In this document: positions 1 through 7,232 of the stretch, piece by piece
How the letters are laid out: every line of letters starts with the position of its first letter
Position numbering within the stretch: the stretch's first letter is position 1
NCBI GenBank assembly: GCA_963457535.1
Contig: OY734803.1
Span: forward strand, 620,001 to 684,000
DNA length: 64,000 nt
Direction of reading: 5' to 3'
DNA from: JAHRAW01 sp028066695
GTDB taxonomy: Bacteria; Pseudomonadota; Gammaproteobacteria; Arenicellales; Poriferihabitantaceae
Program-made: the position numbers and the translations under genes
The notes under the pieces: model-generated
Told to the model about the DNA's origin: nothing
Databases searched by the model: none
Seen by the model: the letters and a program-made list of their open reading frames with translations, nothing else

Positions 1-1486
1 GCAGCACGAAACCCGGATGCGCCTGCGCGACCGTTTCTATGAACGCCGAGATGATCGCCAATGCGGCGAGCGCGGCCGCGCCGATGGCGAAGCCTTTGCC
101 GATGGCCGCGGTGGTGTTGCCGAGTTCGTCCAGCGAGTCGGTGATGCCGCGCACTTCTTCGCCGAGCCCGGCCATCTCGGCCAGGCCGCCGGCGTTGTCG
201 GCGACCGGGCCGTATGCGTCAATCGCCATGGTGATGCCGACCGTGGCGAGCATGCCGACCGCGGCGATGCCCACGCCGTAAAGCCCGGTGAAGGCGCTCG
301 CGCTCAAAATAATTCCGCTGATGATCAGCAGCGGCGCGACCACCGATTCCATGCCGACCGCGAGTCCGCTGATCATCACCGTCGCCGGCCCGGTCTCGCC
401 GCTCTTGGCGATTTCGCGCACCGGTTTTCCGCCGGTGTAATACTCGGTGATCAGTCCGATGCCGATGCCGCCGAGCGCGCCGGCGACCACCGCGAACCAC
501 ACTTCCACGCCGATGCCCATCCAGCGAATCAGCGCGTAGGCCGCGGCGATGAACAGAAGCGGCGCGCCGATGGTGCCGATGCGAAGCGCCAGGCCCGGCG
601 CGCGCGCGGTGTTCATGCGCACCAATTGAATGCCGCAGATGGAGGCGACGATTCCGAGCGAGGCGAGCGCGAGCGGCAGGAACATCAAATCTTCGCGCGC
701 GCCGAGAACCGCCAGCACATCCGGCGACAGCGTCGCGGCGATGGCGATGGAGGCGATCATGGAGCCGCAATACGATTCAAAAATGTCCGAGCCCATGCCG
801 GCGACATCGCCGACGTTGTCGCCGACATTGTCGGCGATGACGCCCGGGTTGCGCGGGTCGTCCTCGGGAATGCCGGCTTCAACTTTGCCGACCAAGTCGG
901 CGCCGACATCGGCGCTCTTGGTGAAGATGCCGCCGCCGACGCGCGAGAACAATGCGACCGAAGACGCGCCCATGCCGAAGCCGTGAATCACATGCGAGGT
1001 GTGCGGGTCGCCGCCGAAAAACAAATAGAGAACGCCCAGTCCGAGCAGGCCCATCGCGGCGACGCACAGCCCCATGATGGAGCCGCCGAAAAACGCCACG
1101 GTGAGCGCGCCGCCGGCGCCTTCGGTTTGCGCGGCGGTGGTGGTGCGCACATTGGCGCGGGTCGCCGAATACATGCCGATGTAGCCGGCGATGCCCGAGC
1201 AAAACGCGCCGACCAGAAACGCGCTCATGGTGCGCGGCCCCAGTTCCGAGAACCAGATCAACCCGGCGACCACCGCGACGAAGGCCGCGAGGTAGGTGTA
1301 TTCGGTGCGCATGAAGACCATCGCGCCGTGGTGAATTTTGTCGGCGATGTCCACCAGTTTCCCCTCGCCGGCCGGGCGGCGCAGGATCAGGCGGTAGAGG
1401 GTCCAGGCGATGATCAGCCCGAACGCGCCCAGCGCGAGCGGGATGAAAGCGTTGGTGGACAGGGCGTCAAAATCTAGGGCGGGCAT
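1..1486 (-). CDS. hppA: Membrane-bound pyrophosphatase (K+-stimulated ion-pumping PPase), partial
   Basis: Inner-membrane pump coupling pyrophosphate hydrolysis to H+ or Na+ export. The gene runs off the left edge, so about 495 N-terminal codons are present. Many hydrophobic helices are visible. The substrate-site signature DVGADLVGKVEAG is followed by IPEDDPRNPG and DNVGDNVGDVAGMG, all diagnostic of the family. A later GNTTAAIGKG segment has Ala where K+-independent enzymes carry Lys, so a K+-dependent enzyme is expected (family knowledge). The ATG at 1486 has an AGGAG ribosome site about 7 bases upstream. The pumped ion cannot be settled because the C-terminus is missing. Confidence 0.95.
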   Translation of the reverse strand, partial: MPALDFDALSTNAFIPLALGAFGLIIAWTLYRLILRRPAGEGKLVDIADKIHHGAMVFMRTEYTYLAAFVAVVAGLIWFSELGPRTMSAFLVGAFCSGIAGYIGMYSATRANVRTTTAAQTEGAGGALTVAFFGGSIMGLCVAAMGLLGLGVLYLFFGGDPHTSHVIHGFGMGASSVALFSRVGGGIFTKSADVGADLVGKVEAGIPEDDPRNPGVIADNVGDNVGDVAGMGSDIFESYCGSMIASIAIAATLSPDVLAVLGAREDLMFLPLALASLGIVASICGIQLVRMNTARAPGLALRIGTIGAPLLFIAAAYALIRWMGIGVEVWFAVVAGALGGIGIGLITEYYTGGKPVREIAKSGETGPATVMISGLAVGMESVVAPLLIISGIILSASAFTGLYGVGIAAVGMLATVGITMAIDAYGPVADNAGGLAEMAGLGEEVRGITDSLDELGNTTAAIGKGFAIGAAALAALAIISAFIETVAQAHPGFVL

Positions 1487-1525
1487 GGGGTTGCTCCTTT
1501 TTGGTGATGGGTTGGGTGGGGCGGG

Positions 1526-1554
1526 AATATAGCGGGGGTTTGGGTTTTATGCAA
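1526..1554 (-). promoter_or_regulatory. Predicted sigma70 promoter of hppA
   Basis: On the minus strand TTGCAT (1554-1549) and TATATT (1531-1526) are separated by exactly 17 bases, about 40 bases upstream of the hppA start. Prediction from sequence only. Confidence 0.55.
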
Positions 1555-1579
1555 GTGGATTTTGCATCAAACCCCGACT

Positions 1580-1606
1580 GCATAAAAGCGCGCAAGACGA
1601 ATTGTC
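1580..1606 (-). terminator. Hairpin at the 3' end of the first Sel1 gene
   Basis: Minus-strand sequence has AAGAC-AATTC-GTCTT dyad symmetry followed within about 6 bases by TTTTAT. The stop codon of the upstream gene sits at the foot of the stem. A weak intrinsic terminator is likely; the same arrangement recurs at the second Sel1 gene. Confidence 0.45.
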
Positions 1607-2134
1607 TTACTCGTTTTGTGCTTTGCGACGGTCGATTTCTTCCAGTCGTTTTTCCGCTTCTTTTTTTGCGGAATTGACTTCGACTTTGTTCAGCAACAAG
1701 GTGGAGTGCATATATGGTTCGTGCAGTGCCCAAACCGCGGTTTCATTGCCGTTCACACTGGCAATAGTTAACCAAATGTACCCCTCGCGCACATCCCCGA
1801 TGACTCCTACGCCAGCGAAATATGCAAGGCCCAACATGAGTTGCGCGTCCGCATTGCCTTTTTCGGCCGCCGTGCGCCACCAACGCACCCCTTCGCGCGA
1901 ATTCTGATCAATGCCGTTGCCAACCCAGTAAGCCATGCCCAGATTAACCTGCGCTTCAGCATCTCCCCGCTCGGCTTCGACGCGCCACTTTTTGACTTCC
2001 GCAGGAGAAAAATCTCGGAGAGATTCCTGGAAGTTCTCAAGTGAAAAGCCTGGCGCAAACGCAACCGCGACCGAGCACAGCATCGCCGCCGTCAAAACGG
2101 CCATATTGAAAATACTAAGAATGTAGGTTTTCAT
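1607..2134 (-). CDS. Secreted Sel1-like repeat protein A
   Basis: 175 residues. An N-terminal hydrophobic stretch (about residues 4-27) looks like a Sec signal peptide, so the protein is probably periplasmic. The body has two to three Sel1/TPR-like helical repeats: units around AEAQVNLGMAYWVGNG and ADAQLMLGLAYFAGVG, with GVRWWRTAAEKG between them. Sel1 repeats mediate protein-protein contacts; no catalytic motif is seen. The start at 2134 has a perfect GGAGG site. It is a clear paralogue of the next gene upstream, differing mainly at the C-terminus. GC is lower than in the flanking housekeeping genes. Specific function unknown. Confidence 0.85.
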   Translation of the reverse strand: MKTYILSIFNMAVLTAAMLCSVAVAFAPGFSLENFQESLRDFSPAEVKKWRVEAERGDAEAQVNLGMAYWVGNGIDQNSREGVRWWRTAAEKGNADAQLMLGLAYFAGVGVIGDVREGYIWLTIASVNGNETAVWALHEPYMHSTLLLNKVEVNSAKKEAEKRLEEIDRRKAQNE

Positions 2135-2193
2135 AGTTCCTCCAAAAAATGAGTCGGCATTTTACCACTTCCGCGCAACGCGCGCGGCAAAAA

Positions 2194-2226
2194 ACTACTT
2201 TTTCGTCCGCAGATGCGCCTTACCAT
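2194..2226. repeat. Degenerate third copy of the xerC 3'-end repeat
   Basis: ACTACTT...TTCG-CCGC-GATGCGCCTT resembles the perfect 37-bp repeats at 2801 and 3717, with a 3-base deletion and about five substitutions. It lies between the two Sel1 paralogues, in the place that copy 2801 holds between Sel1 B and the HEPN/MNT pair. Probably an older, decayed copy. Confidence 0.5.
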
Positions 2227-2227
2227 A

Positions 2228-2260
2228 ATAAAAGCGGGTAAGACGATTTGTCTTACTCGC
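2228..2260 (-). terminator. Hairpin terminator enclosing the Sel1 B stop codon
   Basis: Minus strand GCGAGTAAGAC-AAATC-GTCTTACCCGC forms an 11-bp stem with one mismatch, followed by TTTATTAT. The TAA stop codon of the gene lies within the 5' arm. Likely intrinsic terminator with a weak U tract. Confidence 0.55.
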
Positions 2261-2768
2261 TTTGCTCTTTGCGACGGTCAATTTCTTCCATCCGTTTTGC
2301 CGCTTCTTTTTTTGCGGAACTTTTGTCGACGCGAAACAAGCCGAAGTCAATCCTTGGGGATTGCAATGCTCCGATTGCCGCTTCTTCGCCGTTTACATTC
2401 GCAATAGTAAGCCAAATGTACCCTTCGCGCGCATCCGCAATAATGCCCACGCCAGTCAAATATGCCATGCCCAGCATGAATTGTGCATTTGCATCTCCTT
2501 GTTCGGCAGCCTTGCGCCACCAACGCACACCTTCGCGCGTATTCTGATCAACGCCCTTGCCAACCCAATAGGTCGCGCCCAGTTTCAACTGTGCTTCAGC
2601 ATTCCCCCGATCCGCCTCAGTGCGCAACTCTTTGATTTCATCAGAAGAAAAGTCTGGAAACGCTTTTCGGAGTTGCTCGAACGAAAAATCTTCCGCAACC
2701 TCGGCCGAGCGCAACATCGCCGCCGACAAAACGGCCGCATCGAAAACACCAGGAGTGCAAGGTTTCAT
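2253..2768 (-). CDS. Secreted Sel1-like repeat protein B
   Basis: 171 residues, paralogue of the adjacent Sel1 protein: the same GREGVRWWR-type repeat core, the same YIWLTIA motif and a similar lysine/glutamate-rich tail ending in a DRRK-type motif. The N-terminus is mildly hydrophobic and may be a signal peptide, though less clear than in protein A. Repeats are AEAQLKLGATYWVGKG and ANAQFMLGMAYLTGVG. The start at 2768 has the same GGAGGAACT ribosome site, showing that the duplication included the 5' leader. Its leader runs into the 37-bp xerC-derived repeat. Role unknown; no enzymatic motif. Confidence 0.83.
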   Translation of the reverse strand: MKPCTPGVFDAAVLSAAMLRSAEVAEDFSFEQLRKAFPDFSSDEIKELRTEADRGNAEAQLKLGATYWVGKGVDQNTREGVRWWRKAAEQGDANAQFMLGMAYLTGVGIIADAREGYIWLTIANVNGEEAAIGALQSPRIDFGLFRVDKSSAKKEAAKRMEEIDRRKEQSE

Positions 2769-2800
2769 AGTTCCTCCAAAAGATGAGCCGACATTTTACT

Positions 2801-2837
2801 ACTTCTTCTTCGCCCGCGGATGCGCCTTGTCATAGAC
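2801..2837. repeat. 37-bp direct repeat, copy of the xerC 3' end
   Basis: Identical over 37 bases to 3717-3753, the last codons of xerC (VYDKAHPRAKKK), and followed on the minus strand by an in-frame TAG. It directly abuts and supplies the stop codon of the HEPN gene. Together the two copies bracket the HEPN/MNT pair, like attachment-site halves where an element regenerates the 3' end of its target. Confidence 0.85.
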
Positions 2838-3246
2838 CCTCCAAATATTTTTCCACTTCATCTGCAAACGCTTCCACATCCTTTGCGTTGTGCAAAACAG
2901 CGTTTTGGATGATGTCGTAGTCAATTGCCATGGTCTGATGGGCGGCTTCGTTGCGAAAGGCGGCGGCTTTTTTCATGCTGGCGGCGGCTTGCGCGCTTAA
3001 GATTTTTTCCTCTTCCAGCACCGCGAAAGAGTCGGCGTAGGTTTTGGGCGGGCGAAAGCCGTTGTCTTTGATGATGCCGCGGGCGATGTCAATGCTTAAC
3101 ATGCAAGCGAGGGTGAAAAAGTGCGTGACTTTTCCCGCGCGCGCCATGTCCTGCGAAAGCGGCGCATCGGATTCCGCCTCAAAAGTCCGGGCGTATTGCA
3201 AACACTCGCGCAGGCGCGCGATGCTTTTTTTGTTAGCGATGGACAT
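2830..3246 (-). CDS. hepT: HEPN-domain toxin (HepT/DUF86-like) of a HEPN/MNT pair
   Basis: 138 residues from the ATG at 3246 (an in-frame ATG at 3252 is possible). All-alpha HEPN protein with the RNase motif RNEAAH at residues 98-103, the R-x4-6-H signature of HepT-type ribonucleases. The partner nucleotidyltransferase gene lies immediately upstream and overlaps by 14 bases or more, so the two are co-translated. In characterised pairs the MNT protein AMPylates HepT near this motif to neutralise it (family knowledge). Its final Leu codon and TGA stop lie inside the 37-bp xerC-derived repeat, so the gene appears to end on the insertion junction. Ribosome site weak, consistent with coupling. Confidence 0.85.
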   Translation of the reverse strand: MSIANKKSIARLRECLQYARTFEAESDAPLSQDMARAGKVTHFFTLACMLSIDIARGIIKDNGFRPPKTYADSFAVLEEEKILSAQAAASMKKAAAFRNEAAHQTMAIDYDIIQNAVLHNAKDVEAFADEVEKYLEGL

Positions 3247-3649
3247 TGCCATTTGCAGCGGCGGCTTCAAACGCGCGCGCGGCCTCGGCGTTGGCGCAGT
3301 AAAGCCGATGGTGCGGCTTGACGATTTCATAGCGCATGTCTGCCGGCATTTTGGGATGGCGCATGTTGAACAAGTCGGCGTATTCCACTTTGGCCGCATC
3401 AGCGACTTCATGGTGAATCATCTCATACGCGCCGAACTGCATTCCCTGCGCGAGAATTTCCGGGTCGCCTTCCGGCAGCAGCACGCCCAAGTCAATGTCG
3501 CTTTCGGGCATGTGGTATTTGCTGCCGTAAGTTCCGAACAAGTAGACTGCCTGCGTCTGCGGAAAGCGGCGGAGAATGGGCGCGAGGAACGGCGGCGCAT
3601 CGTCGCGCTGTTTTGCGGTTGCGATTTTGCGAACTGCTGTCGTTTGCAT
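3233..3649 (-). CDS. mntA: Minimal nucleotidyltransferase antitoxin (MntA-like)
   Basis: 138 residues from ATG 3649; ATG 3685 is an alternative and would start nearer xerC. The polymerase-beta-type core is visible: YLFGTYGSKYHMPESDIDLG at residues 36-55 gives the GS helix and the D-x-D metal ligands (Asp51, Asp53). The small size, no other domain and an overlapping HEPN gene are typical of MntA/HepT modules, where MntA transfers AMP to the HEPN toxin. The gene follows xerC by about 65 bases on the same strand and could be read from its operon, but the pair is bounded by 37-bp repeats and looks acquired. Confidence 0.87.
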   Translation of the reverse strand: MQTTAVRKIATAKQRDDAPPFLAPILRRFPQTQAVYLFGTYGSKYHMPESDIDLGVLLPEGDPEILAQGMQFGAYEMIHHEVADAAKVEYADLFNMRHPKMPADMRYEIVKPHHRLYCANAEAARAFEAAAANGNVHR

Positions 3650-3714
3650 GGGTCGGCATCTTGCAAGTTTCTGCAATGTGCGCATTTTAGCATAGTTGTT
3701 CCGCAAACGCGCCC

Positions 3715-4620
3715 TCACTTCTTCTTCGCCCGCGGATGCGCCTTGTCATAGACTTTTGCCAATTGCTGAAAGTCCAGATGCGTGTACACCTGCGTCGCGG
3801 CGATGCTGGAATGGCCGAGCATTTCCTGCACGGCGCGCAAGTCGCCGCTGGAGGCGAGGACATGGCTGGCGAAAGAGTGGCGCAGCATGTGCGGGTGCAG
3901 GCGGCGGCCGAGGCCGCGGCGCTGCGCCCATCGGTTGAGGCGCTGCTGAATGGCGCGCATGCCGAGGCGCGCGCCGCTTTTGCCGATGAACATTGCAGTT
4001 TCATTTTCGCGGACGAATTCTCCGCGGCGTTTTAACCACGCCTGCAAAACTTCCTTGGCTTTTTCGCCGACCGGCACCACGCGCTGCTTGCCGCCCTTGC
4101 CGGTTACGCGCACTTCGGATTGCGCGAAATCCACGCCGCCGATGTTCAGCGCGGCCAACTCGGCGAGGCGCAATCCGGACGAGTAAAACAATTCCAGCAT
4201 GGCGCGGTCGCGCAATTCCAGCGGATCATTTCCGCCGGACTTTTTGCCGGCGTCGGCGAGAAGGTCGTTTAACTCATCCACGCCGAGCGCGCCCGGCAGT
4301 TTCTGCGGGGATTTTGGCGCGCGCAAATTGTCAAACGGATTTGCGTCAATTTCCCCGGCGCGCAAAAAGTGCCGGTAAAAACCGCGCGCCGCCGAAAGCA
4401 TGCGGCGAATGCTGCGCCCGGACAGGCCGGACTGGTGCAGTTTCGCCGCGTAGGCGCGCGCTTTTTCCGCGCGCAATTCGCGCCATGCAATTCCGGCCGC
4501 GTCCAAATATTCGGCGAGGCGTTTTAAGTCGCGCGCGTAGGCGAGTTGCGTGTGCGCGGACAGGCGGTTCTCGCTTTGAAGATGCGCCAGATATTTTTCG
4601 GCGGGGTCTTCGGTTTTCAT
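3715..4620 (-). CDS. xerC: Tyrosine recombinase XerC
   Basis: 301 residues. Acts with XerD at dif to resolve chromosome dimers. N-terminal SAM-like core-binding domain about residues 5-90; catalytic domain about 110-290 with Arg151 (SSGLRLAEL), Lys175 (GKGGKQR), His244 and Arg247 (HPHMLRHSF), His270 (LGHSS) and the nucleophile Tyr279 (TQVYTHLDF). The C-terminal YDKAHPRAKKK tail is typical of XerC. The ATG overlaps the dapF stop in an ATGA, so the two genes are translationally coupled, as in many gammaproteobacteria. The last 37 bases are duplicated at 2801, beyond the HEPN/MNT pair. Confidence 0.97.
   Translation of the reverse strand: MKTEDPAEKYLAHLQSENRLSAHTQLAYARDLKRLAEYLDAAGIAWRELRAEKARAYAAKLHQSGLSGRSIRRMLSAARGFYRHFLRAGEIDANPFDNLRAPKSPQKLPGALGVDELNDLLADAGKKSGGNDPLELRDRAMLELFYSSGLRLAELAALNIGGVDFAQSEVRVTGKGGKQRVVPVGEKAKEVLQAWLKRRGEFVRENETAMFIGKSGARLGMRAIQQRLNRWAQRRGLGRRLHPHMLRHSFASHVLASSGDLRAVQEMLGHSSIAATQVYTHLDFQQLAKVYDKAHPRAKKK
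3717..3753. repeat. 37-bp direct repeat, xerC 3' end (proximal copy)
   Basis: Lies within the functional xerC coding sequence and is identical to 2801-2837. The start-to-start distance between copies is 916 bases, just enough for the HEPN/MNT pair. Confidence 0.85.
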
Positions 4621-5468
4621 GCCGAAATTTCCAAACTTCCGTGAAACACGGTGTGCGCGGGTCCGCGCAAAATGATTTGGCATTCGCCGCCATCCCACTG
4701 CACTTCGGCGTCTCCGCCGGGCAGCGACACGCGCACACGCGAATCCAATTCGCCGCGCGCCACGCCGACCGCCACGGCCGCGCACGCGCCGCTGCCGCAG
4801 CCGAGGGTTTCGCCGGCGCCGCGTTCGTGCACGCGCAATTTAATATGGTCGCGCGCGACGATTTGCATGAAGCCGGCGTTGACGCCTTCGGGGAAACTTG
4901 AATGCGTTGATAACGCCGCGCCGTGCTGCGCGACCGGGGCGGCGCCGGTGTCGGAGACGAATTGCACCGCGTGCGGATTGCCGAGCGAAACCGCGGCGAT
5001 TTCCACCGAGTCGCCGCCGAGGTCAAGTTTGTGAAATGCGCCGGGCGCGTTTTCGCCGGAGGGCGCGGCAAACGGAATTTTCGCCGCGGAAAACTCGGGC
5101 GCGCCCATTTGCACGCTGACCGTTTCGTCTTCATTAATGCGCAGGGTCATTTTTGTGGTGGAAGTTCGCAGGCGGATTTCGCCGGACTTTTCGGGCGCCA
5201 ATCCGCTTTCGCGCAAAAACCGCGCGACGCAGCGCGCGCCGTTGCCGCATTGGCCGACTTCGCCGCCGTCGCTGTTGAAAATGCGCAGGGAAAATTCGCT
5301 GTCATTTTCGCCGCGCTCCACCAGCAAAATCTGGTCGCAACCGACGCCGAAATGCCGGTTGGCGAGTTTCCGTGCGACTTTTTCACTGACATGCATTTCC
5401 GCCGAGACGCCGTCAAGTAGAATAAAATCATTGCCGAGCGCCTGCATTTTTGTGAACGCATATTTCAT
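4617..5468 (-). CDS. dapF: Diaminopimelate epimerase
   Basis: 283 residues. Interconverts LL- and meso-diaminopimelate for lysine and peptidoglycan synthesis in the cytoplasm. Both catalytic cysteines are in place: Cys74 in VGQCGNGARC and Cys224 in LGCGSGACA. The N-terminus (FTKMQALGNDFILLD) is typical. Length matches the family (about 275). First gene of the dapF-xerC pair with an ATGA overlap; a divergent small membrane protein gene begins 30 bases away. Confidence 0.97.
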   Translation of the reverse strand: MKYAFTKMQALGNDFILLDGVSAEMHVSEKVARKLANRHFGVGCDQILLVERGENDSEFSLRIFNSDGGEVGQCGNGARCVARFLRESGLAPEKSGEIRLRTSTTKMTLRINEDETVSVQMGAPEFSAAKIPFAAPSGENAPGAFHKLDLGGDSVEIAAVSLGNPHAVQFVSDTGAAPVAQHGAALSTHSSFPEGVNAGFMQIVARDHIKLRVHERGAGETLGCGSGACAAVAVGVARGELDSRVRVSLPGGDAEVQWDGGECQIILRGPAHTVFHGSLEISA

Positions 5469-5497
5469 TTCTTTTCCCAGCCCCCATTAATGAACTG

Positions 5498-5788
5498 ATG
5501 TTTCGCCACCTGGAATCCACGCTGCGCCCGATCAAGGCGATGCCGGCGGTCGTGCGCTTTGCCGTCGGCATTTTGCTGCTGATCGGCGGCGTGCTCGGCG
5601 CGCTGCCGATTCTCGGCTTTTGGATGGTGCCGCTCGGACTTTTGGTTTTGTCGTGGGATTTTCGCTGGGCGCGGCGCGGCTATCTGGGCATCGTGCTGTG
5701 GGCGCGGCGGCGGCGCGACCTCAAAAAGCGCCGCATAAAAGACGGCGCGACTTCCGGCGCAAATCCGAGTGAACAACGCGCGCGCTGA
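5498..5788 (+). CDS. Small inner-membrane protein, PGPGW-like
   Basis: 96 residues. Two hydrophobic helices (about residues 18-36 and 39-55) around LGALPILGFWMVPLGLLVLS, then an Arg/Lys-rich cytoplasmic tail (RRRRDLKKRR). The layout recalls small PGPGW-type transmembrane proteins, but the exact motif is absent, so the family call is tentative. Divergent from dapF, and it ends 5 bases before the convergent protease gene. Function unknown. Confidence 0.65.
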   Translation: MFRHLESTLRPIKAMPAVVRFAVGILLLIGGVLGALPILGFWMVPLGLLVLSWDFRWARRGYLGIVLWARRRRDLKKRRIKDGATSGANPSEQRAR

Positions 5789-5793
5789 AAAAA

Positions 5794-7101
5794 TCAACCG
5801 GGACCGGGCGCGGCGCCGCGCGCCTTGACCAGACTCATTCCCTTCAACAAGTTGAGCGCCTCGCTCAACTGGTGATCGTCGGCGAGCAACTTGGAACGGC
5901 TCGCGACGGTTTCTTCACCGCCGGACGCGTCCTCGTTTTCCAAATGCCCGTCCAAATCGGCCTCGCGCAATTCGCCGGCGTCTTCGCGCGCGATCGGCGA
6001 GTCGCGCGACTCCACGACAATGTCCGGCACGATTCCGCGCGCCTGAATGGAGCGTTGCGACGGCGTGTAATACCTCGCCGTGGTCAGTTTCAATCCGCCG
6101 CCGTTTTCCAGCGGAATCACGGTCTGCACCGAGCCCTTGCCGAAAGTGCGGCTGCCGAGGATGATCGCGCGTTTGTGGTCCTGCAATGCGCCGGCGACAA
6201 TTTCCGCGGCCGAGGCCGAGCCGCCGTTGACCAGCACCACCATCGGCACATCGCCGGTCATGTCGGCGCCGCTCGCGCGGTAATCGGCGCGCTCGTGGCG
6301 GCCGCGCGTGGAGACGATGACGCCGTCCGCCAAAAACACATTGCTGACTTCCACCGCGCCCTGCAGCACGCCGCCGGGGTTGTTGCGCAGGTCCAGCGCG
6401 ATGCCTTTTAATGCGCGCCCGTTTTCGCGCGCGAGGCGCGCCACATCCTGGCGCAGCGCGCCGCCGGTGCCGCTTTGAAAGCGGGTGATGCGCAGGTAGC
6501 CGAAATCCGGCTCCAAGAGTTCGCCCTTGACGCTGGCGACATTGATGATCGCGCGCACCAGCCGCACATCAAAATCGCCGCGCCCTTTGCGCGAGATGGT
6601 CAGCACCACCGAACTGCCCGGCGCGCCGCGCAATTTGCCGACCGCGTCGCGCAGGTCCAGTCCGCTCGCCGATTCGCCGTCCAATTTGACGATGATGTCG
6701 CCGGGCAAAATGCCGGCGCGCATCGCCGGGGTGTCGTCTATCGGCGCGACCACTTTAATGAAGCCGTCCTCGGTGACGATTTCAATGCCCAGCCCGCCGA
6801 ACTTGCCCTCGGTGGAGACGCGCATGTCGTCAAATTCCTCCGGCTCCAAAAACGCCGAATGCGGGTCCAGTCCGTTCAGCATGCCGTGAATCGCGTCGCG
6901 CAATAACTCGGCGTCTTCGGCGCTGTCAATGTAGTCGCTCTTGATCTTGCCGAAGATGTCGGCGAACACGCGCAACTCGCGCAGCGGCAAGTCGTCGTCA
7001 TTCGCGGCCTGCTGCGCCGCGGCGGCGCCGGCCATGCCGGCGCTCAGCGCGAACAGCAAGGCGAGCCGCAAACCGCGCCGGAAAAGATTGACCGCTTTCA
7101 T
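5794..7101 (-). CDS. ctpA: Carboxy-terminal processing protease, S41 family
   Basis: 435 residues from ATG 7101. Signal peptide (residues 1-30, cleavage after AAAAQ), then a PDZ domain (about 98-180, GGLGIEIV...AGILPGDII) and the S41 catalytic domain with nucleophile Ser297 (GGSASAAEI) and general base Lys322 (TFGKGSVQ), 25 residues apart as in Prc/CtpA. Degrades or trims periplasmic and envelope proteins from the C-terminus. The acidic C-terminal tail is poorly conserved. Monocistronic as far as can be seen; convergent with the small membrane protein gene. Confidence 0.95.
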   Translation of the reverse strand: MKAVNLFRRGLRLALLFALSAGMAGAAAAQQAANDDDLPLRELRVFADIFGKIKSDYIDSAEDAELLRDAIHGMLNGLDPHSAFLEPEEFDDMRVSTEGKFGGLGIEIVTEDGFIKVVAPIDDTPAMRAGILPGDIIVKLDGESASGLDLRDAVGKLRGAPGSSVVLTISRKGRGDFDVRLVRAIINVASVKGELLEPDFGYLRITRFQSGTGGALRQDVARLARENGRALKGIALDLRNNPGGVLQGAVEVSNVFLADGVIVSTRGRHERADYRASGADMTGDVPMVVLVNGGSASAAEIVAGALQDHKRAIILGSRTFGKGSVQTVIPLENGGGLKLTTARYYTPSQRSIQARGIVPDIVVESRDSPIAREDAGELREADLDGHLENEDASGGEETVASRSKLLADDHQLSEALNLLKGMSLVKARGAAPGPG

Positions 7102-7182
7102 GCGTCCAGTGTAGCCAATTTTCGCGGCGCGCGCCGCCGCCTCATGCCGCAAAAATCCTACGCATTATTTACGCACATTATT

Positions 7183-7188
7183 TATAAT
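7183..7188 (+). promoter_or_regulatory. Candidate -10 box of the ExbB-like/FGE operon
   Basis: Perfect TATAAT 45 bases upstream of the ExbB-like start in an AT-rich patch, rare in this GC-rich DNA. No convincing -35 element at 16-18 bases. Confidence 0.4.
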
Positions 7189-7232
7189 GGCGCGCTCCGC
7201 CGCATCCCCCCCTCACTTCAAAGGAACTACCA

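Noticed and set aside
17..1477. Long plus-strand ORF (486 codons) opposite hppA
   Set aside because: Arg/Ala/Asp-rich shadow frame typical of GC-rich DNA; the minus strand encodes an unmistakable pyrophosphatase.
2801..2837. dif-like XerC/XerD site
   Set aside because: The repeat is xerC coding sequence (AHPRAKKK) without the dyad arms of dif; kept only as an att-like direct repeat.
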